Assembly: GCA_038380795.1 (NCBI GenBank)
Contig: CM076261.1
Coordinates: forward strand, 7,694,556-7,758,555
Length of the DNA stretch: 64,000 nt
From: Pyrocephalus nanus
Taxonomy: Eukaryota; Chordata; Aves; Passeriformes; Tyrannidae
Reading direction: 5' to 3'
The notes below the pieces were generated by a model, which did not search any database, was not told the origin of the DNA, and saw only the letters and a program-made list of their open reading frames with translations. Numbering within the stretch: position 1 is the stretch's first letter; each line of letters opens with the position of its first letter. Of this stretch, positions 37,001 to 49,895 are shown piece by piece. Both the position numbers and the translations under genes were made by a program.

Positions 37001-40000
37001 GACATTGTAAAATATTTCTCAATTTATTCTGGAAAGATTTGTGGGCATGTGCATTTGTGGACAATGTAAAATAAAAGAAATAGCTTCCAAGTTTCAGTGA
37101 TTGTTGTCAACTTGGTACTAAGCAGATCTTTGGAAATCCTTTATTCACATCTGATAAGTGCAAGTAATTAACACAGGGGTTATATCATTTTAATGAGAAG
37201 AATTAACCTTTTCCATCTTACTGCTTCCTCATGTTTGGATGTACACAGCAGTATTTTCTTATTCTTTCAATAACTAACATGCACATATCACTATTTTAGC
37301 ATGTGGAATCTGTTGCACCGTTATTCTCCAGCTTTCCTTGTCTTCATCCCCTTCGGTAGCCACAGTTTGAGAAACAGTCAAACTGCACTAAGCAGACTTC
37401 TCAGAATATAATTGACTCTGGTTATCTGTTAGTCAAGTCACTTCTTCTGACCAATCTTGCTACTGTGCTTTTGCTAGTATGAAATCTGTGCTCTCTCTGT
37501 ACCTATTGAAATTAGGGTTTAGTTTTAGATTTAGCCAATCTATGCATCATTATGGGCTATTGAACACCACAGTAGGAAACTAAATGGGGCCACTGAACTT
37601 CATTTCAGTCATAATGTGAGTTTCCAGAGGGAAATCTGCAAGAATGGCTTTAATGCTCACAGCAACAGGGTGATAGGTTAAACATTCTAAATGCTATGAC
37701 AAGTATGATTTGAAAGAAAGAACTTTTTGAAACATTGCAGGCTATATGCTGCATATTTGCACCAGCCTGACTTATTAATTATTCAAATAAGACATTGAAT
37801 ATTTGATCAGAATCTGTAATCCCTTCTTCAGTTAACACATTATTTACTTTTGAAAACTGCTGATGTACTGTACTTTTCCCACTGCACCTGAAAAAATGAA
37901 TTGGTCCAATTTATGTGCACAGAATAATATATTGTGCTTTAATGTTCAAGATATTATTCATTACTTTCTACTCATATAAGCCTCCTTACCTTCTTCATAT
38001 TTTATTAGTGCCCTTTAAAAAGACATAAAAAATCAGTCATGTAGTTATTCCATTTTAAATTATGCAAATGATGCTAAATGCAATTATAATCTATTATTAA
38101 TTATATATGCACCCTATGTGCTTTCTATAGATTGCATTTATTCACTACAAATAATTAGGCATTTTAGTCCATTGCTGGTCTTGTGAGCAGAGCATTATTA
38201 CTAGCTGTTTGTAAAGCGAGAGGAACGCTTTTCAAATCAAATTAGCATAATTTAGCTATTGGGTTTACATTTAGCATCAGTTTATCCACAGAATACATAA
38301 AGTACACAATATTTTCTGTAATGCATTTGTTTTAAATAAGTTAAAGTAATAAATTTTAAATATTATAAATTTTTCAGGAACTGAAAATTTTTATTGTTAT
38401 GTAACCTGTGGCTCAGTCTACGTTATAAGAAGTTTTCTAACTGGAATAGAAGATTCCAAGATGACTTCTTACATGTTTTTTGTAGTACTTGAGTAATTGT
38501 CCTATCAGTGCAACAGATGATCATCATTTTCTAGCAGGAATGATTTTTTTTGTGTGTTACAACATGCTGATTTGATTGGCCCAAAGGAGTCTCTGGGAAG
38601 TGCTAAGTCCACTGAAAACATTGGGAAGACAAGGGGGCTGGCAACCTTCTATTCTCTCTTGCTGGTTTCCTGCCATTGCCTCTGTCTCGTGTGATATCTG
38701 CTCTCCAGATACCCTTCACACAGGATCTCAGTCATGTCACTTCCTGCGCTGTTGTGGGACCATGATTTTTTCTAACTGCTTGACTCTGTATCTGTCTTAT
38801 TAATTAGCAGTTACGTTGTCCTGAATCCTCAGCAAGTCATCTGAGAGATGTAGAGGACATCCTGCCAAGCAGCCATGAGATGGTGCAGGCATCTTGATCA
38901 GGCAAAGATTAGCAGGTTAACTATGGGGATATAATTGGCCTGCAGGCCAAAGCTGCTGGGAAGTCTGGAGAACCCATGGAAAAAAAGGAGTCCAGGAAGT
39001 GAGGAGAAGTAAAAGTAGGCTGGCTTTTTGGACTTGTGAAATACTGTTAGTGAGAGTCAGGATTTCAGAAATTACATGATGGCAGCATCAGTCTCGTAAA
39101 ATTACTGGAATTACTGGGTTTGCATATCAGTTCAAGACTGATGAAAAGTCATAATATTGACAACTTCTTCACAAGACAGAAACAGCAGATTGGAGTCACT
39201 CAGCGTAAATCCATACCCAAGAGCTGAAACGTTTAGGTTGACAACACAATTTGGAGGCCAGGGCAGGGAAGACCTTAAGCACGTGTTTAAGTCTAGTTGG
39301 TTTTAAATGGATTTAAGGGATTGTTTTGAAGTGCTTTTAATATAAGTTCTTTCCTATTTTACATTTTACCATTCACATAAATGGAAGGAGCACCAGGGAC
39401 ATCAAACACATGATAGTTTAGACATGTTCATGTAATGGTGATGAAGCTTGAATACCTGTCCACAAAAATGGTGCAGTTTCTTACCCTTAAGATCTTAAAA
39501 AGAATCATGGCTGACAGTGCTCTGCTTTGGTCTGTTGAAAAAATAAGTGGCATATGTTTCTGTAGGGTTAAAATCAGCTGAGCTTAGTTTTTACTCATTT
39601 AGCTTTAAGGTGCTTCCCTGTGCAATAATAACTATTCTTAATATGTAACAGAAAATAAGCTCTTGCATCTACAAGAAAGGTCTGAGTCTCTAAGAGACAG
39701 GCTGTTTCTGCTCTTACACCACACACCAAAGGGAATAAAACGAAGTGAGAACCTTCCCTGATGCACAGGTTTGGGCCGTTCAGAAGCAGACATAGCTGTG
39801 GCTGCACTCAGCTAACAAAGGGAGCCTGCAATAAAGGGGAAATAAGCTCTTTTTAGTGGCATTGTAGATTTTTGTCTCTGTCCTATGCATACAGTGACAG
39901 CAATCTCTTCTGAATAGATGTGTCCTGCAGCTTGCTCTGGGGTTGTGGAAGCTTCCATGTGGTGTAGTATTGGTTCCTGAAGTAAGCATAAAGTTTTAGT

Positions 40001-40999
40001 TTGTGATTAGTCCTGGAGAAAACAACAGAAGTTATTTGCCTTTGATGCTTAAATACTTGTCTGTATCACAGAACTTAGAGTTTTTATGTGAGATAATATT
40101 GTCATTCACATTGTTTACAGTAAGTACCTTCACATGAGCAATCTCTGTGCTTTTCCTTACAAGAAGAATGGACAAACAACGAAGTTCCAGTATGCCATAA
40201 CAAATGTTAGGAAGATAGGTCAGATCCTGTGTCCTTGGCTCATGAAAGAACAGTGAAAGCAGCCACCTCCAACCCCATATGAATAGGTAGGAAAGAACAG
40301 AGGAGACTTAAATAGATGGAGAAAAGCTTGTAGTGTAAAGCTCTTTTTAGATTTTTCACATCCTTTCAAGATCCTCTGAACCAAAGCTTGACTGTCAAGT
40401 CGAGACACATACTTTTTAATCTTGAGGTAGACTGTATGCAACAGTTCTTCAGCCTTTTGTGATCCCTGTATTGCTCTTCCATGTGCTGTCAACCATTAGT
40501 CATTGCCAGAACACTTTATTGTATTCTTAGCTTGAAGAGTATTTCAGAACATTGTCCACTGCATTAGGCTGTGCTATCTGCTGAGCTTTTGTTCACTTAG
40601 CTTTAATTTTTATCTTTGGCTGTTTGTGGTGTCTCTGGTCAAGCTGGACAAAAAAACTACAGTAAAACTGCATTTTCAGTTGTAATTTTGCTCATTCACC
40701 CATTCATACTTCAGCTCCAGCTTTTATGCTCTGTGTAATGCTGCTGTCCGCAGCTTCTCTAAGGTTGGCATAAACTTTTCATAAACTCTCTGAAGATTAT
40801 ATAACTAAGGAAATCCTTAAAGTGACACAGACAATACTTTTTATCGGTTCCAGTACCAAGTCTCTACCTACTTTCTGGGGTAATGAAATATCACTCATTC
40901 TGGCTGCTGTAATATCCCATTAGGAAATTCTGAGCTGTGCCAGAGATCAGTGTTACTTCTGCAATGCTAACAGCAATTATTCATTATTCCTAATATTAC

Positions 41000-41390
41000 A
41001 GGGAATCGGGAGCACCCAGCAAAGCTATTTAGCAGCAGGTTTGAAGTGAACAAAAGGAAATATTTTTCATACAGCACATAATTACATCGTGGAGCTCATT
41101 GCCTCAAGATGCTGTGAAGCCAGAATTATAAATGGGTTAAAAAATGGGCTAGACAAATTCATTATTAAACACAATGGCTGTATGCAGTCTCTGGCTGAGG
41201 AAGAGATTGCTCAGGAAAGCCATTGATTGCTAGAAGCTAAAAGGGTATGCTGGGGAAAGATTCACTCTCTGTTTGCTCTGTTCTTCATACTTTTTTGTAA
41301 ACATCTGCTATTAGTTCTGGTGTAGAAAAACTAATCGTTTGTATGGACCTTTGGTTTGACCCAGTATGGCTGTTAACACACATAAAGAGA
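41000..41390 (+). mobile_element. Ancient CR1 LINE 3' relic
   Basis: A sense-oriented, strongly diverged copy of the amniote CR1 3' end. AGGAAATATTTTTCATACAG and CACATAATTACATCGTGGAG CTCATTGCC match the remembered consensus 'gaaatacttcttcacacagcgcataat...tgtggaactcattgcc'. TTCATTATTAAACACAATGG and TTTGGTTTGACCCAGTATGG C match its later part ('ttggtctgacccagtatggc'). Copies of this kind are abundant in turtles and crocodilians and persist in birds as old fossils. Confidence 0.8.
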
Positions 41391-44084
41391 AAAAAAATAA
41401 ATCAATGCTCCTGTATATACAAAGCAAACAACGTGGCGTGAAATGGTAATTCTTGTTTTTTCCCATACTGGTAGTCAGTTTTATAGAACTAACATCACTT
41501 CAGTTTATAAAGAACAAAAATTGCTCTTTAAGGCAGTTAGCATTCTCAGTGGTTTGTAGTTCTTTTACTTCAGTTGAGGTTTTCTTGGCCCACTGTCTTG
41601 CTGTTGGACTACAGGACCTCTGTGGACTGGGGCTGCAGTTTAATGATGCTGTAAAGGGAAAAAGAAATAAAAGAAATCCAGTTGCAAAATATTTTTATTC
41701 AAAGTGCATGTAGCTGCTATGCTGAAGCCTAATCCTTTAGCTTTTATTCTGAGTAGTGCTTTATTCTACAAAGAACTTTGTTTCCATTAATTAGACCCTT
41801 TCAAGAGATTTGTATTATTTACAGTACATTGAGGTAGTGGAATTAAACTCCTAGTGTGGGCAGTAAACTACTTTGGAGAGCAAAAGGGGTACAGTTGTAT
41901 GGATTTTGAAATTAAACAGGTTGAGCTTCCAAACCACACCAAAGCATTTGTTTTGGGTTTGCACTGAGAAAAACATTTCAAATCTAAGCAAATTTGGTGC
42001 CTTGCTGTTTTCCTAGTAGTTTTATACACACTTCAGTTTTACCAGTGACTTTTTAATTGTCTCTTCTTTTAAAACATCACCAGCTTGAATTTTTCATTTT
42101 GATGGTTACATTGTAAATCAAGTCTATAGAATCGACAGTAGCTACAACATACAGAAACATTTTAATCCAAGAAAAATCTCATAAATTGCTCATACTTTTT
42201 ATGTGTCTAATTGTAGATCTGATTTGAGATTGACATATTTTCCCTCCGTTTGTCAGTTTTTTGCACAGCATTTTTGTTTATTTTACTGATATTTACTAAG
42301 CACACGTGCATCTGGCACACAAAGAAAGCTAAAAAAATTATGCTATCTGCAGCATTTAGGGCTTCTCTAAAGTTTAGCTGTTTTGTGGATTGCTTTTTAT
42401 TTCTTGTTACTGAGATTATGTGTTTGTGATTTTTTATGGTATTTTTTAAAAACACTATAATCGTGCCATCAGTCAATATTTGATCGTTGCTGAGGTAGAA
42501 GGACAGCCTAGCTAGGAAGCAAATGTCCTTCCTTTTGACATAACTTGGAATATGTTTTCTTTTAGCTAAAGTGCGCAACAGTGGAATTGCCTTATATATC
42601 TTATAGGGCATCAGGTTGAACCTTTTTAAACCGTGGTTTTTTCCAAGGCCATTGCCACCTCCTCCTCCTGAGCATAGCAGGCAGTACCGTGGATGGGAGT
42701 CCTCCTCCCTAATACCAGGAACTCCTTTCAGCTATAGGTAATCTTCTTTTTCCTCCAGAGAAACAGTGGAGAAGATGTCCTGACTGGGGAGATCAGGATG
42801 TGGAAACAGCTGCAGAAAGGAATTATACTAGGGTGGTTATTCTGTGTTTCTGGGATTGAGGGAGGAACAGACCGTGTTTTTATATGTTCTCTTCCTCTGA
42901 TTTGTTGTTTAGCAAGTGCCAGAGTCCCTGGAAACCTGACTAGTCTGTAATAGTAACATGATTTTTTTTGGTGTAATGAAATATTTGCATAGTGCTATCC
43001 GTGTGACTATGTTTTAGTGTGGAGGAGCAGTGTGTTGTAGCACTCAAGCTTAGTAGTGCAATTATATAAAAACATGAAAAAGGTTGTTCTCCACTCTATT
43101 TTCATGCAGAAAAAGGACAAAAAAAAACACTACAGAAAGTACTGTTTTGAATGTCTCTAATACGCACCACATTAAAAAGCTGAAATGCATGTGCATAAAG
43201 CAGTGAAGTACTCCATTCACCATGCAGTTCTGCCCACACTTGGAAAAGTTTCAGCATCTTCTAATGAAATGCAGAAAAATTATCTTCGCTTATCCTAGAA
43301 TTCAGGTTTTATCTGGTATCATATCAAGTTTTTGCTTTTTAACTCATAGGACAAGTTTAGTTGCCAGCCGTTATGACTACAATGAAGTTACAGAGAACAG
43401 AAACTTCCAAATTCAGCTACCTAATATGAAAAAAGCAAACCAAATTTTCTTGGGGTGTTGTCTCAGATACACTTTTAAATATATTCTTATGGAACTAAAA
43501 TTCAGCTTACAGAGGCTGACTAAGGGCAAGGTAGGAAGCCAGAGTGGGACATGGGACCACCATGTTATGTTGACAGTTTTGCACCAAATCCAGGTACTTT
43601 CCAGCCAGTAAAAGGTTTCTCGTGGAAACTAAATTGTTTACAATGGATATTTCTTGGACATTTTGCATGGATGGTCTACAGACTAAGGAATTATGTCTAT
43701 GTATTATATCAAAGGATGGGAAGAGGGATGTGGTTAATGAGGTTTTATTGTACCGTAAGTATGGGGGGAAAAACAGAGTTTAGGGTTCACTGGGTCTGAA
43801 ACAGATTTACTGTCTTTTAGTATCACTAATTTGACTGTTTTTACCATTGCAATGTCCCAGGACCCTGTTTTGTTTTGGAAGACAAATCTTTTTTTGTAAC
43901 TTAGGTAATTCCAGAGCATTTTTAGTTTTGAGGCAATTTGGGCTGAAACCTAATTTTAAAGAATACTATGTCCCTTTTCCAGCAAATTGCTGGTATCAGG
44001 AAGGTATCCTAATCATTGACAGGTAGAATTTTAGCGCCACAATGTGCATTCAGAGGGCTCCTGTAACCATCATTCTTCCTCTTT

Positions 44085-44462
44085 AGCTGAGGGAACTGAG
44101 ATAGTTTAGCTTGGAGAAAAGGAGACTGATGGGAGACCTTATTGCTCTCTAGAGCCACCTGAAAGGAGGTTGTGGCAATGTGTCAATACTCTTCTCCCAG
44201 ATGACAAGTAACAGGACAAGAGGAAACAGCCTCAAATTGTGCCAAGGGAGATTTAGGTTAGATATTAGGAAAAATTTCTTCACCAAAAGGGTTGTTGAGC
44301 ATCGGAGCAGGCTGGCCAGGGAAGAGGTGAAGTTGCCACGTATTTAAAAGGGTAGTCATGACGCTTAAGGACATGGTTTAGTGGTGGACTCAGCAGTGCT
44401 GGGTTAATAGTTGGACTCAATGGTCTTAAGGGTCTTCCCCAACCTAAATGATTCTGTGATTG
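44085..44462 (+). mobile_element. CR1 LINE 3' end fragment
   Basis: A sense CR1 copy. GCTTGGAGAAAAGGAGACTG, GGGAGACCTTATTGCTCTCT and TATTAGGAAAAATTTCTTCA are all standard CR1 3' segments. They are followed by GGACATGGTTTAGTGGTGGA and the tail CAACCTAAATGATTCTGTGA. It is colinear with the copy at 10.1 kb, but the ORF2 end is broken by stops and small indels. Confidence 0.93.
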
Positions 44463-45331
44463 GTGAGGGTGCACTCTGCCCCATCATCTAGGTAATTAAG
44501 GAAAATCTTGAGCACTGCTGACCTCCCTAACACTCCAGGTGTTTACTCCTTAATAAATGTCCCCCCCCTTGTATGCCCGATCTGGTCCCTACTGAGCTGA
44601 CATCTCTAAGTCTCATAGCAGTAAGCCACCTCCTGTTGTTTAAGTGGGTGTTTCTCAAAGTTAGAACTCCCACCAATTTTCAGGATTGGAACATTTCATT
44701 GCCAAGTCACTCTTGTCCATCTAGCTCACTCTTTATCATTTCATCGTGTTCCATTTGCAGAATTTGGCATAGAGAGTTTAATAATACTTTTAATAAGAAA
44801 TCTAATAAATATGGACTTCATTGGATTATTTTAAACAACTAGTAATTGGCTTAATGAGAGACAGATGCCTGGAATCTTTGTATTGTCTTGTAAGAAAAAT
44901 ATTTATATAGTGACTCAAATTTTTTAAAGTTTTGTTTTATAGAGGGATGCAGAGAATAAAGGCATCTGCTGCTATTCAACAGAGCTTTTATAGTGTTGGC
45001 TTGCCTCAATTAATCTAGCTTCAGTGCAGTGTTCTAATGAAAGGAATAAAAATGTAGAGCTGCAATGTATATAAATCTTGAAATGTCCACAGAGAGCTGA
45101 TAAATTGCTGTATTTTCCTCAGTTAATCCAAAAGAGAAAATGAAGAAGCAGATTGCAAAAACCAAAATTATACATCAAGTCGTTAAACCTCAGTCTTCAT
45201 TACTGAAGAATTGTTTTGATACTCAGCAAAATCAGAATCCGAACAAAAGAGTATCTAGGTGACATGTTCACAATGGTGCTGTACACCAGGAAAAAATCCA
45301 CAGAATAATGTCATGGGTGTGATCTAAGTGC

Positions 45332-45407
45332 AGAACTATGATTGCTCCTTTTCTTTTCTTAAAGCTGTGAGAACTATGATTGCTCCTTTTCTGTTCTTAA
45401 AGCTATG
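45332..45407 (+). repeat. Tandem duplication, 38-bp unit, two copies
   Basis: AGAACTATGATTGCTCCTTT and the 18 following bases are repeated immediately (45332-45369 and 45370-45407) with about two mismatches. This is a young local duplication in the large intron. Confidence 0.92.
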
Positions 45408-48400
45408 AGTATAAACAGTATTTTCCACTGTTTTTTCCTTTGTGACTAACCTTTTATTTCTTAAGTTTCTTATTTCATAATCCATTTGTGTTAACATAGA
45501 CTTTGTAACTTTTCAGTTAGCTCCCTTACTCCATAAACAACTCACCTTCATGTCCTCACCGTGTTGTCCTTTAGAATAAAGACTAATCTGTCAAACAATA
45601 GCTCTTTCCTTTCCTTTTTTTGCCAGTCTGTTCTCTGTGAGTATTACTTTGGGGTCATTATTTTACTAAACGGTGCTGTTACTTGTACATAGCAATTGTG
45701 AAACACCACCAAACAAGAGTAGAAGAGACATCTCTGTTGCAGTTCTGCCCTTTAAGTAACTGATGACACTGGAATTCCCATTTCTGTCACGATGGATGGA
45801 GATTGCTTTTCTTCTTTTAGTCTAATACTTACTTCACTTGCAGTGTATATTCTCTGAATGTAGCTGTGTGAGTGAAATAAATAGAAAGAAGAGACATTTT
45901 CACTCCAATATCCAGAGATCTTCATTGTATTGCACAAGGTCAGTACAAGTTCAGAAGACTTCTCAAGGCTCTCTGAATGTTTCTTTCTCAGGCATCAGGA
46001 ATTACTAGCTGATTACAGGGAAAGGGAGCTGGACAATCTGAATGTCCATTGATAAGCTCCTGTAGATGCCATAGTGAAACTGTCACTTCTGTACTGTATT
46101 TTTCTTTGGAGAAAATCTTAGTACCACATGTCTGATGCTAGATTAATGATGCAGAAGTGGTCTTCAAATGACAGCCTTTAGGAACAGAAACTCCTTTTGC
46201 CCCTCCCTTATTCTTAACTTCCAGAGAGTACTTCCTCTACACATGACCCATTAGCTGAGCCTGCAGCATTTGAGAAGCCTTGATTCCATGTATTATATAG
46301 ACAAATAAACTACCTAGTTTTACACCTGGTTGATAAACTGCTGCAGGGATACCTCTCTGAATGAGAAAGTGCTGTATATACATTTCAGACATCAAAATAA
46401 GGCAATTCAGGTTGGTAAGCTGCTGCTCTTTGTTAGTGTTAGTGTTAGCAGACACCCTTTGTTCTAACAAGTAGTCTTGGGGCTTTATTGAAGTGCTGCT
46501 GTCTGTCAGTATACAGTGAGCAAACTAAAAATAATTAGATTAACCACTGACAGCAATACTTGTTATCATTGTCAATCCCATTACTACCTCTACTATTTTT
46601 ATGCCGATAATTTTTTTTTTGCTCTTAAATACTCAGTATTGTTCTTTCAGTGGTTTTTCAGAGAGCTGGGAAATCATCTGGGACAAAGACCATTTTTTTT
46701 TTTTCAAGTTTTTACCACTCCTTCCCAGTAAGTGTGCAGTTGTCCAAAGGGAAGATGATTGACAGGAAGCAATTATAGAGTGAGAGCCTGCAGAGGGATG
46801 TCTGGGAAAAGGAAGCATAACTTTAAAAACCGGAGCCAGGAGTTTTGAATAGTGAAGTAGGGGGAGCTCCTGTTGCTGTGGAAGTACTCAGTGGCCCTAC
46901 TGTGACACGTTACTGCTCTCCCCCAAGCAGAACAGTGTAGCAAATGATAGGCTCAGGGACTGGATGCCAGCAAGGAAAAGTGGTAAGTAGACATGCAGCT
47001 TTAGATAGGAGATCATTTTCTTTAGAACAAGGAAAATGCTGGGCTAAAAGTCAAGCCCAGAGGAATGACTAATTGACTTCATATATGCTAGCAAAGAGTG
47101 TATTTGCAAACAAGCAAAGCAGACATTGAGGCACCAAAGTTTCCCGTGAAGATCAAAAAAATGTAATGAACCAGCACAATGAAGTGCCGTCCTTCTTTTG
47201 AAATGGCACTGCAAATAGACCCTTATCTGTTTTAGCATACCCTGCTGCTCTTACTTCCCTTGAAAAGTACTCTGTTATACACTGAGAAAAACAACAGTGT
47301 GCAAAATATTTGTGTTTCATCTGTGCCTGCTAGTGTACTCTGGCTTTTATCTTGTAGTTGAATGTGATGTCAGTGTCGCCCTGTAGCAGAATTAAAATCT
47401 TATTATGTGAGCTTTGTTTCTTTATCTTCTATTCAAATTACATTAACTAGAGCAGCCTAGATACACTCATGAAAACCCTTGAGGCTCACTTAGTGAGCCA
47501 AATCTGAGGGGTGCTTTATCACTTCTGAAAGGTTAGATCAGCTGTGTGTACATTACAACTTGGATGAAGATAGGGGAGGGGTTTGTTCACTTTTCAAATT
47601 CAACATTTGTTTGCTTTTGTTTCAGTTTTCCATGTGCCGTTTTCTGTTGCTTCAGGGAATTTTATTACATTCAAGGTTTTTCCAAATTGTGTGGTTCTAA
47701 GTCACAAACAGCTTGTCTTTACAGGGGATTTGAAGATCTTATCAGGTTTTCTGTGCTTGGGTGAGCTGATAAGTTAGAGTCAGCCAGTTCTTGTGAATTC
47801 TGAGCTCAGCACTGTCTCAATTACAATTATGTATTCAGATTAAATCAGATCAAAATATTACTGGATTAGCTAGAACTGTGTCTCTTATCAATGTATGTGT
47901 CTACCAGTTTAATCTTGATCACCTTTCATTAGAAATAATCTTCAGTAAGCAGGAGTACACAGCTGTTAAGAAATAGTACCTCTTCAAATAATATAGTTGC
48001 TCAAAGAATAATGTCATAGGTTTACAATGTCAGTCAAGTCATGGAAAGTAAGTATTTTGCCATGGAAAGTATTTCCCACTTCAGAAGGAGTTTCTTTAAA
48101 GCCTTAAGCCTTGTTTTGTGCATTATGTAGCATATGCAGGCAATGAGTGAAGCAGCTCTCATCAATCACTGTGTAAAACATGACTGAACAGAAAATTTTA
48201 ATGGCTACAACACAAAGCTTACCACCTCAGCTAAATGCAGACTATTTCTTACGATGGCTAATTTTTTTTATATTTTCTACTTCTCTTCCCTCTCTCTCTT
48301 TCTCGCTCTCTGAATTTTTCATTTTAATTTTTCTTCCTTTTGTTTTCTTTTTTTGTTATATTTTAAGCCAATTGCAAACCCTTCTCTTTACTGTATGAAG

Positions 48401-49670
48401 AACAAATCTGTAGTTCTTGCCTACTTCTTTCACAGCACATTGTATTTTTATGCTCTGCTTTAATAACATTTCATTACTCTTTGAAACCATTCTCTGGGGC
48501 AAGCTTTTATTATTTGTAAAGTAAATCAAATATCAAAGTGCTAATCTTTAGGTGGAAAAATGGGCTAAACTCATAAAAAAATATTTAAATCTTCTATTAG
48601 TTTTTTGAATTAAAACTTAAAAGTGCACAAAAAGATTCCAAATAATATCTCAAAGCTCTAAGGTACCTAAAAAGTTTTTAGAATCCATCTGCCTGCTAAC
48701 ATTCTGAGTACAACAGAGAAAATCTAAGGGTGATGTACTTCTGAGTTTTAAGTAGAATTGTGAAGGAATGCTTTGCTTGGCAGAAAGGGACTGAAAAAAA
48801 CAATTTCTTGAATAAAAATTGGTAACAAAATACAAGAGGAGACAACTCCATGGTTTTCCAAATTCTGATTAGAGTAGCAATGCCTAGGCATACAGACATT
48901 CTTATGTAATTGTAACTCCAAACAGAGGGAAAGGAGATGAGAAGCAGAATTGAAGCCAAGGAGGAAAGAAGAGGAAAGTGCTGCTAGGGTAAAACAGGGA
49001 TGTCATTTCCTTTCTTCTGCAATGCTAACTCAACAAAAAGACTCAAGGAGTCCTAGCAAACAGTGCAGATCCATGATGCAAGTAATCAAAGCCTTCACCC
49101 TTAACTGCAATATTGCAACTTGCTCAGTCTGGAAGTTCCAGAACCTGTCCTTGTGGCTACTTGTAACAACTGCAACAAAAAAGCAGCACAAGCTGCACTG
49201 TGACATTGAAAAAAAAGTAGTCATTTACACTGATAATCTGGCAGCCAAGAGCTACTTTGGATAATGTATTCTCTAATAGAGGAAAGAGGTAAGTTTGCAA
49301 AGGTGGGGGCAAAAGAGGCACATTATCACCATAATCATGATCAATAATAACGGTAACATCAGTAGTAGTAGTGGTAGTTGTAGCAGTATACTAGTAGGTG
49401 GTTGAAATGGTACCTTGGTTACTGGCATTAGCTCAGAGTTGGTGTCACTGATGTCACATAATATCTTAAGATACCTCTCCCCTTTGGCCTCATTCAAACC
49501 ATGTCATAGTGATCAGACTGAATATTTTCCTTCCATCCAAGTCGCTTGAGGTATTTGCACATTAGCCTTCCAAAGATGGTATAAAAAAGCCAATCTAGAA
49601 ATCTAGAATCTATCTTACCTACACATTCAAAGCACTGTATGTAACTTTGAGTCCTACCCCTTTTGTGTAA

Positions 49671-49895
49671 ATCATGGAATCATAGAATGGTTTGGGCTGG
49701 AAGAGACCTTAAAGATAATCTAGTTTCACCCCTCCTGCCATGGGCAAGAACACCTTTCACTACTTGCTCAGAGCCCAATCCAACCTGGCCTTGAACACTT
49801 CAAGGGGTGGGGTATCCACAACTTCTCTGTTCCAGTGCCACACTATCCTTATAATAAAGAAATACCTGCATCTTGTGTAAGAAGGAATTCTCATT
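49671..49895 (-). mobile_element. CR1 LINE 3' end fragment
   Basis: The plus strand begins ATCATGGAATCATAGAATGG, then GGGCTGGAAGAGACCTTAAA, CCAACCTGGCCTTGAACACT and GGGGTATCCACAACTTCTCT. This is the inverted CR1 3' end including its terminal ATTCTATGA-type repeats. It is one of the better-preserved copies and is 5'-truncated at about 225 nt. Confidence 0.93.

Noticed and set aside
42207..42611. 134-codon minus-strand open frame, the longest in the window
   Set aside because: It is Lys/Ile/Asn-rich as expected from AT-rich DNA, with no recognisable domain, splice context or repeat-protein similarity. It is most likely chance.
43222..43611. 129-codon plus-strand open frame
   Set aside because: No recognisable motif or transmembrane pattern, and no promoter or splice support. 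Chance open frame in an intron.
48950..49264. 104-codon plus-strand open frame
   Set aside because: No recognisable domain and no flanking splice or promoter signals. An overlapping minus-strand frame is equally open, so coding is not supported.
49280..49296. AGGTAAGT at 49290 considered as a recursive splice site
   Set aside because: The upstream bases are purine-rich (GAGGAAAG) with no pyrimidine tract, so it could not act as an acceptor.
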